From Rhizophagus sp. LPA8_4_AMF (taxonomy: Eukaryota > Glomeromycota > Glomeromycetes > Glomerales > Glomeraceae): a DNA stretch of 22,389 nt. Shown here in pieces: positions 1 to 11,229 of the stretch (positions within the stretch are counted from its first letter, which is position 1; each line of letters opens with the position of its first letter). The stretch lies in NCBI GenBank assembly GCA_021464525.1, contig JADRCO010001120.1, positions 1 to 22,389 of the forward strand, read 5' to 3'. The notes under the pieces are model-generated. The model did not search any database and was not told the origin of the DNA. It saw only the letters and a program-made list of their open reading frames with translations. Both the position numbers and the translations under genes were made by a program.

Positions 1-959
1 CATTTCGTTCTCTTTCTTTTTTTAGGAGGATCTCTCTGACATGAAGTTTCGGTAACTATCTTCGTTATCTTCAAAAAGTTACAACATACAGTAGCAATAT
101 TTTCGCTTAAAATGATTTTTGAAATTTGCAATTGTTTCTGCACTTAAAGATTGAATGTGTTTGGTGGTAGAAAAGTTACTTCAATATTGATGAGTTGAAG
201 TCTGAAAATATTAGGTTATCTGTGATTATTACTACCATGGCCTTGATTTTATATTAAAAATCTAATTTTGCTACTATAAAAATAAAAATTGCAAAATTTG
301 TGATTATTATTTTATTAAATGTTTTAATAATTTATTAATTATATTTGTTAATTTTAACAATTTCATTTTGACTTTATTGAAAATTGACAATTTTGCCTTA
401 TATTGATAATTGCGTGTCAAATAATCAAATTTATTGACATCAATTGAATTCCATTTATTAGCCACTATCAAATAGATATGGAGATTGAAGCGTACTAAAA
501 TATGGAGTACAGTAAATATCATTCAAACTAGGAAGCGGAAAACCATTGTAGTTCGACAATTTCATTGGATGACATCACGTCTCAACAGGGAAATTCACGT
601 GATCGATCATTTTCATAGTGCGTACGACGTCCTTCCAGTCCGGACAATAATAAATTTATTAAATATTTTTTGATTGCACACTAACAATAAATTTACTAAT
701 TCTCGATGATTAGATTTTCAATAAATTTAATGTCTTTCATATCTAAATCATTTATTAAATCGATACGATTGTTGTTTAAAAGATGTTCTGTGCTCGATTT
801 TCTTAAGCCTTTTAAATAAAAAGGAAATTATAGACATTAATATATATATTTAATGGCTTTAAAAACACTACATACTAAATCTTTTTCATAATATAAATTC
901 ACTTTTAAAGTAAAATTTAGGAATTTTGATTAAAAATTTTTAAACATATCAAGATCATT
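1..959. other. intergenic, no gene seen
   Basis: AT-rich non-coding DNA. Open frames at 307-522 (minus) and 485-673 (plus) are short, the second lacks an ATG start, and neither shows a recognisable motif. A CACGTG box sits at 596-601 within a slightly GC-richer patch at about 540-645. Nothing else supportable is seen. Confidence 0.6.
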
Positions 960-1130
960 ACATTTAAGCCATTTTGTTCATGCTTCAGTTCAGGTTACAT
1001 CTCCTGGATGCTGGACCTTTTTACTAACGAGCGAGAAAGATTTGCAATGTTTAATGAACAGGACCCCGAAATATATATATCCAGAAGTAAGTCCGTTATA
1101 CGCATTTCTTCAGGGCCGGAATTAAGATAA
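960..1130 (+). other. 57-codon open frame, possible relic exon
   Basis: A frame of 57 codons including its TAA stop (1128-1130) reads with unusually protein-like composition: charged runs, several Arg and Ser codons, and a motif LFTNERERFAMFNEQD. An internal ATG lies at 1008. The base composition is more GC-rich than the DNA around it, which is unlike random AT-rich sequence. I do not recognise the family. It could be the tail of a decayed gene or an exon whose partners are gone. No splice-linked upstream exon was found. Confidence 0.25.
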
Positions 1131-2119
1131 TGTCAGCCAGTATCTAAAAAAGGTAATAAATTCTGACCGGAATTATCCATAAAAGGCAAAATTTATATGA
1201 TTATTTTGCGCAAACTTGGACCTGACCTCTTGAATAATAACGTTAAAATCATCTACTGATCTACAGTACATCTGAACTTGAAAGACTGAAATGAAATATA
1301 AAAGTTATTTAAAATTAAGGTCAACACCGAAAAGAGGATAAAATTTGGGTATAGACCATATCATGTAGTAGAAGTACAACCCATCCGTCATCAAGTGGTA
1401 AGTATTAAATCTGTTACGTATGCATTCTTTCTCATTCTAAAATATATACTTTATTATAATGTCAAAAATTATGGATGCAGTTTTTAAGAGCGAAAAATAT
1501 TATATTTCGATATCATTTATCGGAATACTACAATATATTATTTTTCGGCAATTACATGCTTTAAAGCTGATATGAATAATTAATAAAATAAAAAAAGTGT
1601 TATTAAAATTTGTTACTTGCTAGTTTTAATAAAAATTTATTTTATTGGACTTAAGTTTATAAATTATTTGTTTAATCAAATAAATTAGGTTTTAGAATAT
1701 ATTTAAACCATAAATAATGAAAATGAATGACAATTATTATTAAACTGAGCGTGTAAAAAATCAATACTTTGATTCACAACTTTTTACAATGAATGTTTAA
1801 CACTTGTGAAAAATCCTAGGCTTATAAATAGTTTAAAATTACCACCCGAACTTCAAGAGTCGATTATACCAGTTTTAATACGTTTTCCTACTTTAAATAT
1901 TTTAAAAAATATTAACATAAACAAAAGAAAACGAAATAAACATCACCAAGTCACATAAATGTTTACCACTTTCGCCTTGAGTTTCAAGGTTTAATTCCTC
2001 ATTGTTTCGCTTTTTTAACGAGGTTGAAGAATTGTGAAATGTTATATTTTGTGATGATAGACTAAATTATAAATTAATATCAATTAATTAGTATACAATA
2101 TAATACATTAAAAATATAA
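1131..2119. other. intergenic, 3' side of the minus-strand kinase gene
   Basis: Mostly AT-rich filler. The block CCGGAATTA occurs twice, near 1116 and again about 50 bases further on. A non-ATG open frame runs from roughly 1290 to 1470 and includes a GTAAGT that could be a splice donor near 1399, but no partner exon is visible. The last part should contain the 3' UTR of the gene ending at 2120. Confidence 0.5.
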
Positions 2120-3763
2120 TTATAAATACCTTTTAATATCTATATCAAGATCTTTTTCTTTCGAAATATAATTATACTTATAATCTAAAGTAAATAACAT
2201 GCATTTTTTAAGATTATTGTATACATAAGTTTAATTCCAATTAACTTTTTTTTAATAATATCTTGTTTATTACCAAATGAAATTGATGAATATGAATTTG
2301 TGGATAATTTAGAAATTAAAGCACTTAATGGCCTACTTGTATAAATTGCTTTCGAGTGCCATTTTTCAACAAATTCAGGACCAATTTTCTTTAATTCTAT
2401 GAGTTTCTCTCGTATTGCTTCAGCTTGATCAAATGCATCATTTCCAAAATAGTATAAATGTCTGAGTTCAGACTTAATTTCTTTTATAGAAGGTCTTTTT
2501 TTTGGATCAGAATCCCAACAACTTTTCATTAAATTAGTATAGCATTCTGGTGTATCTTCTGTAATTTTGGGTCGTTCTCCATCAAGAATTTTATAAACAA
2601 GCGGAATATCATGTTCAACATTGCCAAAAGGTTTACAACCTGTTGTAAGTTCCCACATAATCATACCAAAACTATAAATATCAGACTCTTTAGTAAATGC
2701 AGATCCTTTAAATATTTCTGGCGCAATATAAGGTATAACTCCATATATTTCATTATTTGATGATTGATTATTTACAGCAGGCTGTGATAATCCTAGATCC
2801 CCAATTCTCCATCGAGTTACATCTAATAATATATTTCCGCTATGAGAATCTCGATGTATAAAATTATTTTCATGAATATATGCAAGTCTAAATAAAAAAT
2901 AATTAATAACATAAATTTAAGAATATAATGAATAGATTCAAATATAAATACCCTTCTGAAATTTCCGATAAAATACTTTGTTTTTCAAACCATGTAATAT
3001 TTGTAAAATTCTTTTGTAAATACTTATGTAAATCTCCTTTTGACGCATATCTCATAACTAATATATAATCTTCTAATTCAGGATCTTTTGTAAGGCCAAA
3101 AACTTCAATTATATAATATCTACATCCAGTATAATAAATGAGACAATATGTACAATACTTTTGACAATCTGATGTAAATGTTAAAAATAAATCACATCGG
3201 TCACATTTATTAATATTATGCCACCATGGTAAGTAAAGAATTGGAATTTGCTTTTTAAATAATGTTGATTCTACCCATTCAAATGAAATTAGATAACAAT
3301 CAGAGCATAATTTAAATTGCTTTAAAATATGTTTATCCGTTTCTTGAAATAATGACTTCCCACATAATTTACATATATAGGTATTCTTGCTATTATAAAG
3401 AGAATATGTTAAAAGTAAAAATCCTATTTGTTTAAAACGTAAAATTCTCAAACAATTTTCACGGCATTCTTGAATGCTTTGTGGTACCTTTGTCTTGCTT
3501 ATCTCATGCTCATTACATTCCAAGTCCATTGTGTAATATAAATCAAAGTATATATTATTATCAGTTATTTTGTTAATATAACGCGATAAACATTTTTTGC
3601 AATATTTTTGCCAAAAACAAAGCGTCCCGATATATTTTCCTCCACAATAATCACAAATATAATCCCGATAATTAAAAGAAATAAATTTAATTGGTATAGG
3701 ACTAGATTTTAATCTTGGTGTTGGGTCAAAAAATTTTTTATCATTTGTATTTACAAATTCCAT
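2120..3763 (-). CDS. cysteine-rich kinase-like protein lacking the kinase N-lobe
   Basis: Three exons (3763-2952, 2887-2274, 2184-2120) joined by GT-AG introns of 64 and 89 bases give 496 residues. The start is ATG at 3763; the open frame extends upstream only to a TTG. Residues 37-214 are rich in paired cysteines (C37/C40, C55/C58, C131/C134, C153/C156, C187/C190, C200/C204/C207), suggesting zinc binding. At about residue 217 the sequence enters a kinase C-lobe: VMRYASKGDL hinge, HRDSHSGN with D284, DLG at 301-303, APE at 326-328, and a WDSDPKKRPS helix. The glycine-rich loop, the catalytic lysine and the C-helix expected before the hinge are absent. In the intact fungal paralogs I remember, an N-lobe lies between these parts, so an internal deletion of several hundred bases is likely. 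It could be a pseudokinase or adaptor, or a recently disabled gene. No other break is seen. The terminal exon has reasonable coding sequence (NYISKEKDLDID), but a GTATTT just before its stop leaves room for a longer end. Confidence 0.8.
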
Positions 3764-3827
3764 TTTATTAATATATGTTATTATAAACAAGTGTCGATAG
3801 CAATAATGAATTTGAAAATTTTGAACG

Positions 3828-3861
3828 TACTTTATTTATATTTATTTATATTTATTTATAT
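3828..3861. repeat. short tandem repeat of TTTATA-type units
   Basis: TATTTATATTTA-type units repeat several times in a row upstream of the minus-strand kinase-like gene. It is a simple AT microsatellite. Confidence 0.7.
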
Positions 3862-3888
3862 CTGAATGATACAGTTCGAAAAGATAGA

Positions 3889-3913
3889 ACTTTCTGTAAG
3901 TGATACAGAAAGT
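3889..3913. promoter_or_regulatory. perfect 10-bp hairpin upstream of the kinase-like gene
   Basis: ACTTTCTGTA (3889-3898) and TACAGAAAGT (3904-3913) pair perfectly around a 5-base loop. It lies 126-150 bases upstream of the ATG at 3763, so it falls in the expected promoter or 5' UTR. Its function is unknown; a dimeric factor site or a stem in a leader RNA are both possible. Confidence 0.45.
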
Positions 3914-6205
3914 ATTTCTAGATGTCTCATGGAATTTTAAATTATTACGTAAAGGTCATTTTAGAAGTACTATATCGAAGAGCAAATGCATGATAGTACA
4001 ATTAATGTATCAGCTTTATTACATTTACTTATTTAGTTGAGATGCATGATATGATCAACCAGTGGAAGTATCTTTTAAGTATTGGCGTAATTATAAACAT
4101 TTCATCATAGAAGATAATAATATGATAACAAATAAAAAAGGAAAATAATAAAAAAGTGAAGGAAATCAACACCCAAACAATAATAATTTGAACAAAAATG
4201 GATAAAAAGAATTCTAATTATGAAATAAGGTTGAAAATTATTTTGTAAGTCTAATTGGACGTGTAAAAATTTTTCATCGCCATTCATCAATTCGTCATAA
4301 TAAATATAATTATAAATTGAATTAAATTAATATCGTAAACTCTCGTAAATTATCAAAATTTTTATGATTTTTCTAAAGCAAAAACATCATTTAGGGGTAT
4401 AGTACTCCCTCAAATATATCATAAAAAAATATTCGTAATACCAACTTTTTGTGCTGTCACTAGTATATCGGTTTAATATTATTTTTAGCAAGTTGAAATA
4501 ACCTATATAAATAAAAAAAATTCCTTGGCGTTTAGACCCCGCATAATTAAATTGAATTGTGTAACGTGAAACACGTGATATGCTATTGGGTCATGTGTAA
4601 GTTCCAATGGCCAATCGGTGAGATTTATGTGGCCTAATCCGGTTCCGGTTTTGATCGGATTTTTTTTATAATACTAAAATACATCAATAATGTAATATCT
4701 ATTCTAAAGAGCAACCTGCTAACTGAATTAAAGAGATGATTATAGCATCATTATATGAGGTGTTATTTATTTGGTTATGGTATGTTCTTGTGTATTTGTT
4801 ACGGTATTGTGATTTATTATTTTTTTAGGTATGAAACTTTAACCTATGCTTCTCCATTTGCCGATCTTGCTGTGTATATACTATACAATACTAATAAACT
4901 TAATAATGAAATTATAATGTCTATAATATTTTAGTTTAATTTCTAAAATTCACCATAAAGTTAAAGGAAATTTTTTTATAAAATTAGTTTCATTTTGTCT
5001 ATAATACAACTGTAAAATACTAAATTTTTATTATCAACGTCCTTTAAAAATTACGCTTTACATAAAAAAAATTACATTAAAGTTTTATTTAATTGTTTCA
5101 AAATAAATTAAACATTCAGCCAGCTAAGTGGTTTCCAGTAAGTTTCGCCTTGATTATTATTAAATTATTATGCATTTATGCTCTTGTGTTTCTTTTTTTT
5201 GAAAAATTTACTTTTAAAATAAGATTCATTCTGTAATTCGAAATTTTTACTATAATGTGATTAATCATACCCAAAGGTTATTAATGTGATATTATAATTC
5301 CTATGGTATTACGGTATGATTGACACCCTACCCAACGTACCAGCACACAATTAATAATGCCTTACTTGTTATATTATATCGTACCATACTACTTTACTAT
5401 ATACTCCATTATATGACATTATTAAGTTACTATATTTGAAATCATATTCGTGTCATTAATCAAAGATTTAAAGATTTATTGTAAGCATTTAAATACTATA
5501 TTATTTTTGGAAGCACTAAAAGTAATAAACAAAATAATAAATGTCATGTTACTAAAAAAAAAAATGACGTTAAAGTGAGCGAAAATTTTAATTTGTTTGT
5601 TTTTAGTTATTAACAATAATTATTTTTATTTGCAAAATATTCTTCCATAAAGCATAATCAATTTAACGATTATTGTAACTGGTTTCATTCATTAATTTCC
5701 TTTATATTTCCTTTACAAAATTTTTTTAGTTATATACTGCATTAATTTATTGAATCTTGAGAAAGATATATTTAATATTAAATCAATCATAAAAGATTAT
5801 CATTATTAAAAAGCTTACATTAAAAATGAACATGATTGGAATCATAATTAGAATTATTGTATTATAAAATTTTATAAAATATATCATCCAATTATTTTCA
5901 AGTCTATGTACAGTAATTTCAGTTGTACATTACAATGGTAATTACAAAATAGTAATTATGATAATAGATGATTGATAAAGCATTTTTTTTATGAAATTTA
6001 TATTACAGGGTAACTTTATTTAATTTCAATTTTCTGTCCGAATCCATAAAAAAGAATTTCTTGAAATTTATTCGTGACTTTGTGATTATCAGCTGATTTT
6101 TTAACGTCGATCGTTGCTGTGCAACTGTAATACGTTTCATAAAGGCTGTGGCTTCTTTTTTTTAAAAAAAAAATCCTTTTTACTTTGCTTAAGCATAAAG
6201 CTGAC
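3914..6205. other. intergenic between divergent kinase genes
   Basis: About 2.3 kb without a supportable gene. This DNA lies upstream of both the minus-strand gene (start 3763) and the plus-strand gene (start 6206), so both promoters should be here. ATGCATGATA occurs twice (3986-3995 and 4042-4051). A GC-richer patch at 4545-4665 contains CACGTG (4572-4577) and a TGGCCAATCGG block that recurs inverted near 9060. The minus-strand frame at 4105-4290 is hydrophobic AT noise. Confidence 0.55.
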
Positions 6206-7767
6206 ATGGAAGAATTTAATCTCAGTGATGATGTAATTGAGCAAATAAAAGATTTTAACTATCAGAGATTAACAGATGAACAAGAATCGTTAATTGATAA
6301 GCTAATATTAAATGAAGAATTTAAAAAACGTTATAAAAGGAATGGTTTATGCAAAGATTGTAAACAACCTAATATTTCTGATTATTGGTGTCAATGTAAA
6401 TTTCAACAAAATTTCAAAAATTGGACTAGTGGAAATAATGAAGTTGATAAGTTTATTCAAAAAACACAACTTAAAGCTAAAGAATCTAGAGAAATTTTAG
6501 AGTGGATTGAATATGATAGATTTGAAAATGTTGAATATTTGGCCAAAGGAGGATTTGGAACTATTTATAAAGCAATTTGGAAAGATGGATATATAGAAAA
6601 TTGGGATTCTGAAAATAATCAATGGGAGAGAGGGAAAAATTGGTTGAGTCATGAAAATTTTCCAGTTGTTTTAAAATGTTTACATAATTCTCAGGATATT
6701 ACATCCGAATTTTTAAGAGAAGTAGGTTACTTATTTGTGTATAATTTTCAAACTATTGTTCCATTATAAATGTTAAACCTATATTATCTATTATTATTAT
6801 GGATTCTTTTTAGATTGAATCACATGCTATGATTCGTTCAGATTATGTAACTCGATGTTTTGGCATTACTAAAGATCCAAAATCTAATAATTTCATGATG
6901 GTAATGGAATATGCAAAAGAAGGTAGTTTAAGACAATTTTTAAATAATAGATTTGATTCAATAAAATGGGCAGATAAGTTGGATAACTTAAAGCATATTG
7001 CAGATGGCCTCAATTCTATTCATAATAAAGGTTTAATTCATCGTGATTTTCATTGTGGCAATATGTTAAAAGATGGTAATTATACTATTATTACTGATTT
7101 AGGATTATGCCAACCAGCAAATGTAAAATCATCTCAAAATGAATATGAAAAAAAAGTATATGGAGTATTACCTTATGTAGCGCCTGAAGTTTTAAGAGGA
7201 GGAGAATATACTCAAGAAAGTGATATTTTTGCATTTGGAATTATTGCATATGAAGTCTGTACAGGGCTTCCACCTTATCATGATATTTCTCATGATAAAA
7301 TCTTAGCTATTAGCATTTGTCAAGGGCTTAGACCAAAATCTAATTATAAAATTCCTCAACTAATTTTGGACATAATTAAACAATGTTGGAATGCTAATCC
7401 TTTAAATCGACCTAAAGCAAAAGAATTACATGATTTATTAAATGGTTTACATGTACGTAATCATTATGGTGAAATCAATAAGCAAATTGAAGAAGCAGAT
7501 AAAATTAATGAGAATTTAACTTCATCATTATATGCTGGTAATACTCTTTCATATACTACAAATCCTCAAGCAGTTTACACGAGTAGACTTTTAGACTTTA
7601 AAAATCTTCCAGAACCAAAAAATGCTATTGATAATGATTTATTTGAATATTCAGGTAATTTATGACTTAGCTTATTTTTCACAAAATTCTTGAAATGCTT
7701 ATTAATACAAGATTATCTTTATCCTATAGAATCCATAGAAGCAATAGATTTCACTAACTCAACCTAG
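6206..7767 (+). CDS. tyrosine-kinase-like protein kinase, intact
   Basis: Exons 6206-6721, 6814-7654 and 7730-7767 with GT-AG introns of 92 and 75 bases encode 464 residues. The ATG at 6206 is the first in frame. Residues 1-45 are the conserved family front (LSDDVIEQIKDFNY). C49/C52/C62/C64 form a small cysteine cluster. The kinase domain starts near residue 105: glycine loop AKGGFG at 113-118, lysine K157 (VVLK), hinge MEYAKEGSL, HRDFHCGN with D250, DLG at 267-269 in place of DFG, APE at 295-297, and CWNANPLNRP near 363. All catalytic residues are present. The tail contains YTSRLLDFKNLPEP and ends through a short final exon in EYSESIEAIDFTNST. If intron 2 were retained, the frame would stop at 7665 after EYSGNL; the spliced end is preferred because it matches the relic end of the paralog at 18523. 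The likely role is cytosolic signalling; the substrate is unknown. Confidence 0.87.
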
Positions 7768-9137
7768 GTACTCATTTACATTAAACTTTTTTACATGTTT
7801 ATTATATTAATAAATATCAATATTTACTTTAATAATTCGTTTTAATAGGTAAAAACAACTAAAGGAAAGAAAAGGAAGAAATTTACAAATATTCAGAATA
7901 TGAATTTCTTTATTAATATCTATTGTTTGCTATTTATTTTCTATATTTTATTGGAATACTAATAGTAAGCTGTTGTTTCACACCGTGACTAATGTTTTTA
8001 ATCAATATAATTATATGATAAATTATGTGCATAAAATATATTATATAAATAAGCTGAAGTATGAATAAAAAATTTACAGATTATTTTGGTGGAAAAATGA
8101 ATAGCGACTAGAAATAGTTTTTTTTTTATTTTATTCAATATTTAGAAATGATTTTTTTTATCTTTTTTTTATTGAACGCTTTTATCATATAGCTTACAAT
8201 ACAAAACCATGTAATTATTTTTGTGTGACTAATATAATTTTATCTATGCGAATTTTTAATTAGCTGTTATTTCAAATTTGTTAGAAAATTCACGTGTATA
8301 ATTTTTTATATAGTTTATTGGACACGTATTACATAATATCACATTACCAGGAGAGTATAAGGAATATTATTTTTTCAATGAATTATGTATGGTTTTGAGT
8401 GGAGATCGGAAAAGAAAAGTGAGTTACATGTAAGATTAATAGAACATTATTTTGTTATAGAATACTTATTAACGCTGTAAAGTTGATCCCCACAGTGTTA
8501 CCTGTCAGTCATGTGACTGTGCCACAAGGATCAATTACAATTATTAACAAAATCGTTTTTATTAGTATTTTTCCCAAGTTCTACGATTAATAAAATATTA
8601 TATTTTTCCAAAAGGTGAAAATTTTAACTAAAGCTAAAAAAGACTCCTTAAATATAAAATCAAAATTCCTTTTCTTTTGGTTTCTTCAAAATCATGAACT
8701 AAAAATAAAAAGTAAATATTACGTCTTCAATGAAAAATATTTTCTTATTCATAAACCTGTTAAAATAAATAATTCAAAATGTCCAATAAAATAATGATAT
8801 TCAATAAAATAAAAGGTTTATACAAGAATAGTTTAGCCTCATTATGGAGGTGATCATTTGATAAAAATACATTTTAAAAGTAAACACCCAATTTAATTAT
8901 AATGTAGATCCCTCCAACTAATACTGCGCACTATGTAGGTCCAGACCCTACAACGCTTTAGCATAGATAAAATTCATAAAGTCCAAATGATCGGCATGTT
9001 ACACAAAATTTATATAGCAATTCAATGTCGATTAATATTAAACTTTGTCCATGATAAAGGTTCCGATTGGCCAGAATGACTCCTATTCAAATTTTACGCC
9101 ACTATTCTTTAGCATAGATATTAGCCCTGTTCATTTT
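7768..9137. other. intergenic, no gene seen
   Basis: AT-rich DNA holding the 3' UTR of the kinase ending at 7767. Small points only: CACGTG at 8291-8296; inverted TTGATCC and GGATCAA near 8466 and 8517 around a CAGTCA-TG-TGACTG stem; and a 14-base direct repeat CTTTAGCATAGATA at 8956-8969 and 9107-9120. Confidence 0.55.
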
Positions 9138-9629
9138 CGGTCGGTCGCTTTTTTTCGGTCGGATTTAAGTTTATATTGATTGGGCTGATCAGTCTGTACA
9201 ACGCAACCATTTTCTGAACTTTAGCTCAATTTTTTTGGGGTTTATTTTGGTCGAACTCCAAAAAATAACCAACCAAAATTAGATAATTTCTTGAGTCGTC
9301 ATCTCTTCACGTGTTAAATCCTTTTTACGCATTTTTCTCAATTATGACTTCTCAACAAATTCAAAAAGTCCGAAGCTCTAAAATAAAACTTCAGAAATAT
9401 CTTCCTGTTTATTTTACTCTAATAATGTGGTTTCAAAAAGTTTTCTTCTATTACTTGCTGTAATTCTTTGCGTTTACGTGACATTTAAGAAAATAATTAT
9501 ATAACAATATAAGGAGTTCGAACTAAATTTCAATATAAAGCAGTTCAACTTGCGATCAAAAATAAAAAAAATTTATTGGATAATTTTTGCACAACGAAAT
9601 TCTGACCGAAAAATACGAGCGACCGGATA
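9138..9629. mobile_element. candidate foldback or MITE-like element
   Basis: The ends are imperfect inverted repeats. CGGTCGCT followed by T-rich sequence and TCGGTCGGATTT at 9141-9166 mirrors AAATTCTGACCGA followed by AGCGACCG at the right end, up to 9624. A second inverted pair lies inside: TCGAACTCC at 9251-9259 and GGAGTTCGA at 9513-9521. No clear target-site duplication was found, so the limits are approximate. There is no coding sequence apart from a short broken minus-strand frame starting near 9482. Superfamily unknown. Confidence 0.4.
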
Positions 9630-9729
9630 GTTAATTTTATCTAATCACGTGATTATAGGCTTAGCGACGGTTTTTTTATTTTATTCTTTATGATTAATAA
9701 AAAAATTTCTTAAAATACATTTTAAATAG

Positions 9730-10812
9730 CACCTCCAAAATTGTTTGGTCCTTGTTCTATTCATCATTCATCAATGTTCAAAAAATTCTTCAGATTTTCG
9801 AAGACTAACAGAAATAGCTTATAATAAAACTAAAGATCATGGATCATTAATCTTATATCCATATTTAAAATTACACGATATAATTTGTTTTCCTCATTAT
9901 ATGTCTATTGTAGAAGGTAATAAAATAAACCGTCTGAATAATGAAAATGAGTCAGAACCTGAATTATATTCTGAATAAATATATCTAGCTTCTAAATTTC
10001 AAAAAATGATAAAAGTTTTTTATCAAATGTAGCATATAAAGAATATATTGATTTTATTCTTGATAGATTAATATGAGGGCAAGACTCTAAATTTACACAC
10101 TTCTAGTCCTAGTGGGGAGGATCCTGAAGTATTTGATCGTTGTCTTACTAAAGGTCTTAATAATTTTTGAATGAAATTTGTAATATATTTTTGCCTAAAG
10201 GTTGGAAAAAAAAGTCAAAAAATTGTTATATATTATTGCTACTAGTATTCGAAATATGCAAGTAAATACTTTGAATTAGGAATATATTTAAATACCTGTG
10301 GATTATCTTCAAGAAGCATTAAATACATTAAGTAATGCTGAAATTACAACAATTTATATGACTTTATATAATCAAAAAAAAAAAAAAAATGAATATAAAC
10401 ACAACATTCTAGTAGAGTTAAAGAATTTTTTAATAATAATGTAAGTAATTTGTTATATTTAAACTTGAAAATATTAATTAAACTGATTTACGAAATATTA
10501 TAGAAAGAAAGCTTACTTGTATTTAATCTGAATGATTATCATAATATCCATGAAAAAAGACGTCCAGATAATACAACATTGAGTGAAGCTATTCATATAG
10601 CTACCTGCTTAAGTAAAAAGTTGACAATTGCAACCAGATACCAATAATATATATTAGTTCACAATCCAATTAATATAGATTGAACCTTAATTCGTAAGAG
10701 CCTAATAAATATTAATCAAAAATGGTTAGATATGTTTTATATAACAAGAAAAAATGAATGGATAAAAGTTATTTTACAGCATGGATATGATTGGTACAAT
10801 TTCATGTGATGA
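9730..10812 (+). pseudogene. fossil of a multi-copy element-like gene, first part
   Basis: Broken remains of a large gene family that I recall as highly repeated in Rhizophagus genomes and that behaves like a mobile-element gene; its superfamily is not known to me. Recognisable blocks include LYPYLKLHDIICFPHYMS (near 9855-9905), a stretch around GWKKKSKKL (near 10200), and DYHNIHEKRRPDNTTLSEA (near 10530-10590). It continues in the second part at 13122-14645 after an intervening 2.3 kb. The whole copy carries well over ten breaks and is not expected to be functional. The left limit is uncertain. Confidence 0.5.
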
Positions 10813-11215
10813 TTGACATTGATCAGCCAATAAATTGCAAAATGTCGATCTCACGTGATATAAGAAATTACGTGGACGATAAAAAAAGAGAATAAAATTA
10901 TGAAAAATATAGATAATGAATTATCATTATCTTAAAAGTTAATAGCTACGCTTCCTGTGATTCAATTTGAACAATCTTTGATTTTTCTGAAAGAGTAAAT
11001 GACGTTCTTTCTAACAACTATAAAATCATCCTGATCCAATACGCCTATCTATTGTTATGGATATTTAAAGATACATAACCTTATTATAGTATAAATAACA
11101 TATATATTTAGTTTGGCTTATAAAACCTATAGTAAATAATTGATTAATTAATAATTAATGACTTGTAAGTTCCACGCAGTTATTTAAACAATGAAAATTT
11201 ATATTTTAAGGATTT
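10813..11215. other. intervening DNA left of the LINE, no gene seen
   Basis: AT-rich sequence separating the first part of the fossil gene from the LINE insertion. It contains CACGTG at 10852-10857 and an imperfect inverted pair TGACATTGATC / GATCGACATT around 10824-10850. It may be an intron or a further insertion of the fossil gene; its origin cannot be told. Confidence 0.45.
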
Positions 11216-11229
11216 AACTTGTTTGTTTT
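11216..11229. repeat. target-site duplication, 3' side of LINE
   Basis: AACTTGTTTGTTTT, identical to 12835-12848. It directly abuts the T-run (the LINE poly-A tail on the minus strand), as expected for target-primed reverse transcription. Confidence 0.85.

Noticed and set aside
307-673. Two short frames, one on each strand
   Set aside because: Short, low complexity or without an ATG, and with no recognisable domain.
3764-3790. Upstream extension of the minus-strand kinase-like gene to 3790
   Set aside because: The codon at 3790 is TTG, not ATG; the first in-frame ATG is at 3763.
4105-4290. Hydrophobic minus-strand frame
   Set aside because: Phe/Leu/Tyr-rich translation typical of AT-rich non-coding DNA.
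6185-6205. Upstream extension of the plus-strand kinase to 6185
   Set aside because: It begins with TTG; the ATG at 6206 opens the conserved family front.
7849-7862. Alternative last exon of the kinase beginning after the AG at 7847-7848
   Set aside because: It would give only GKNN and a stop, while the AG at 7728-7729 gives a tail matching the paralog at 18523.
8466-8525. Possible tRNA or structured RNA around TTGATCC / GGATCAA
   Set aside because: No cloverleaf arms, no T-loop consensus; only a simple stem with a small inner hairpin.
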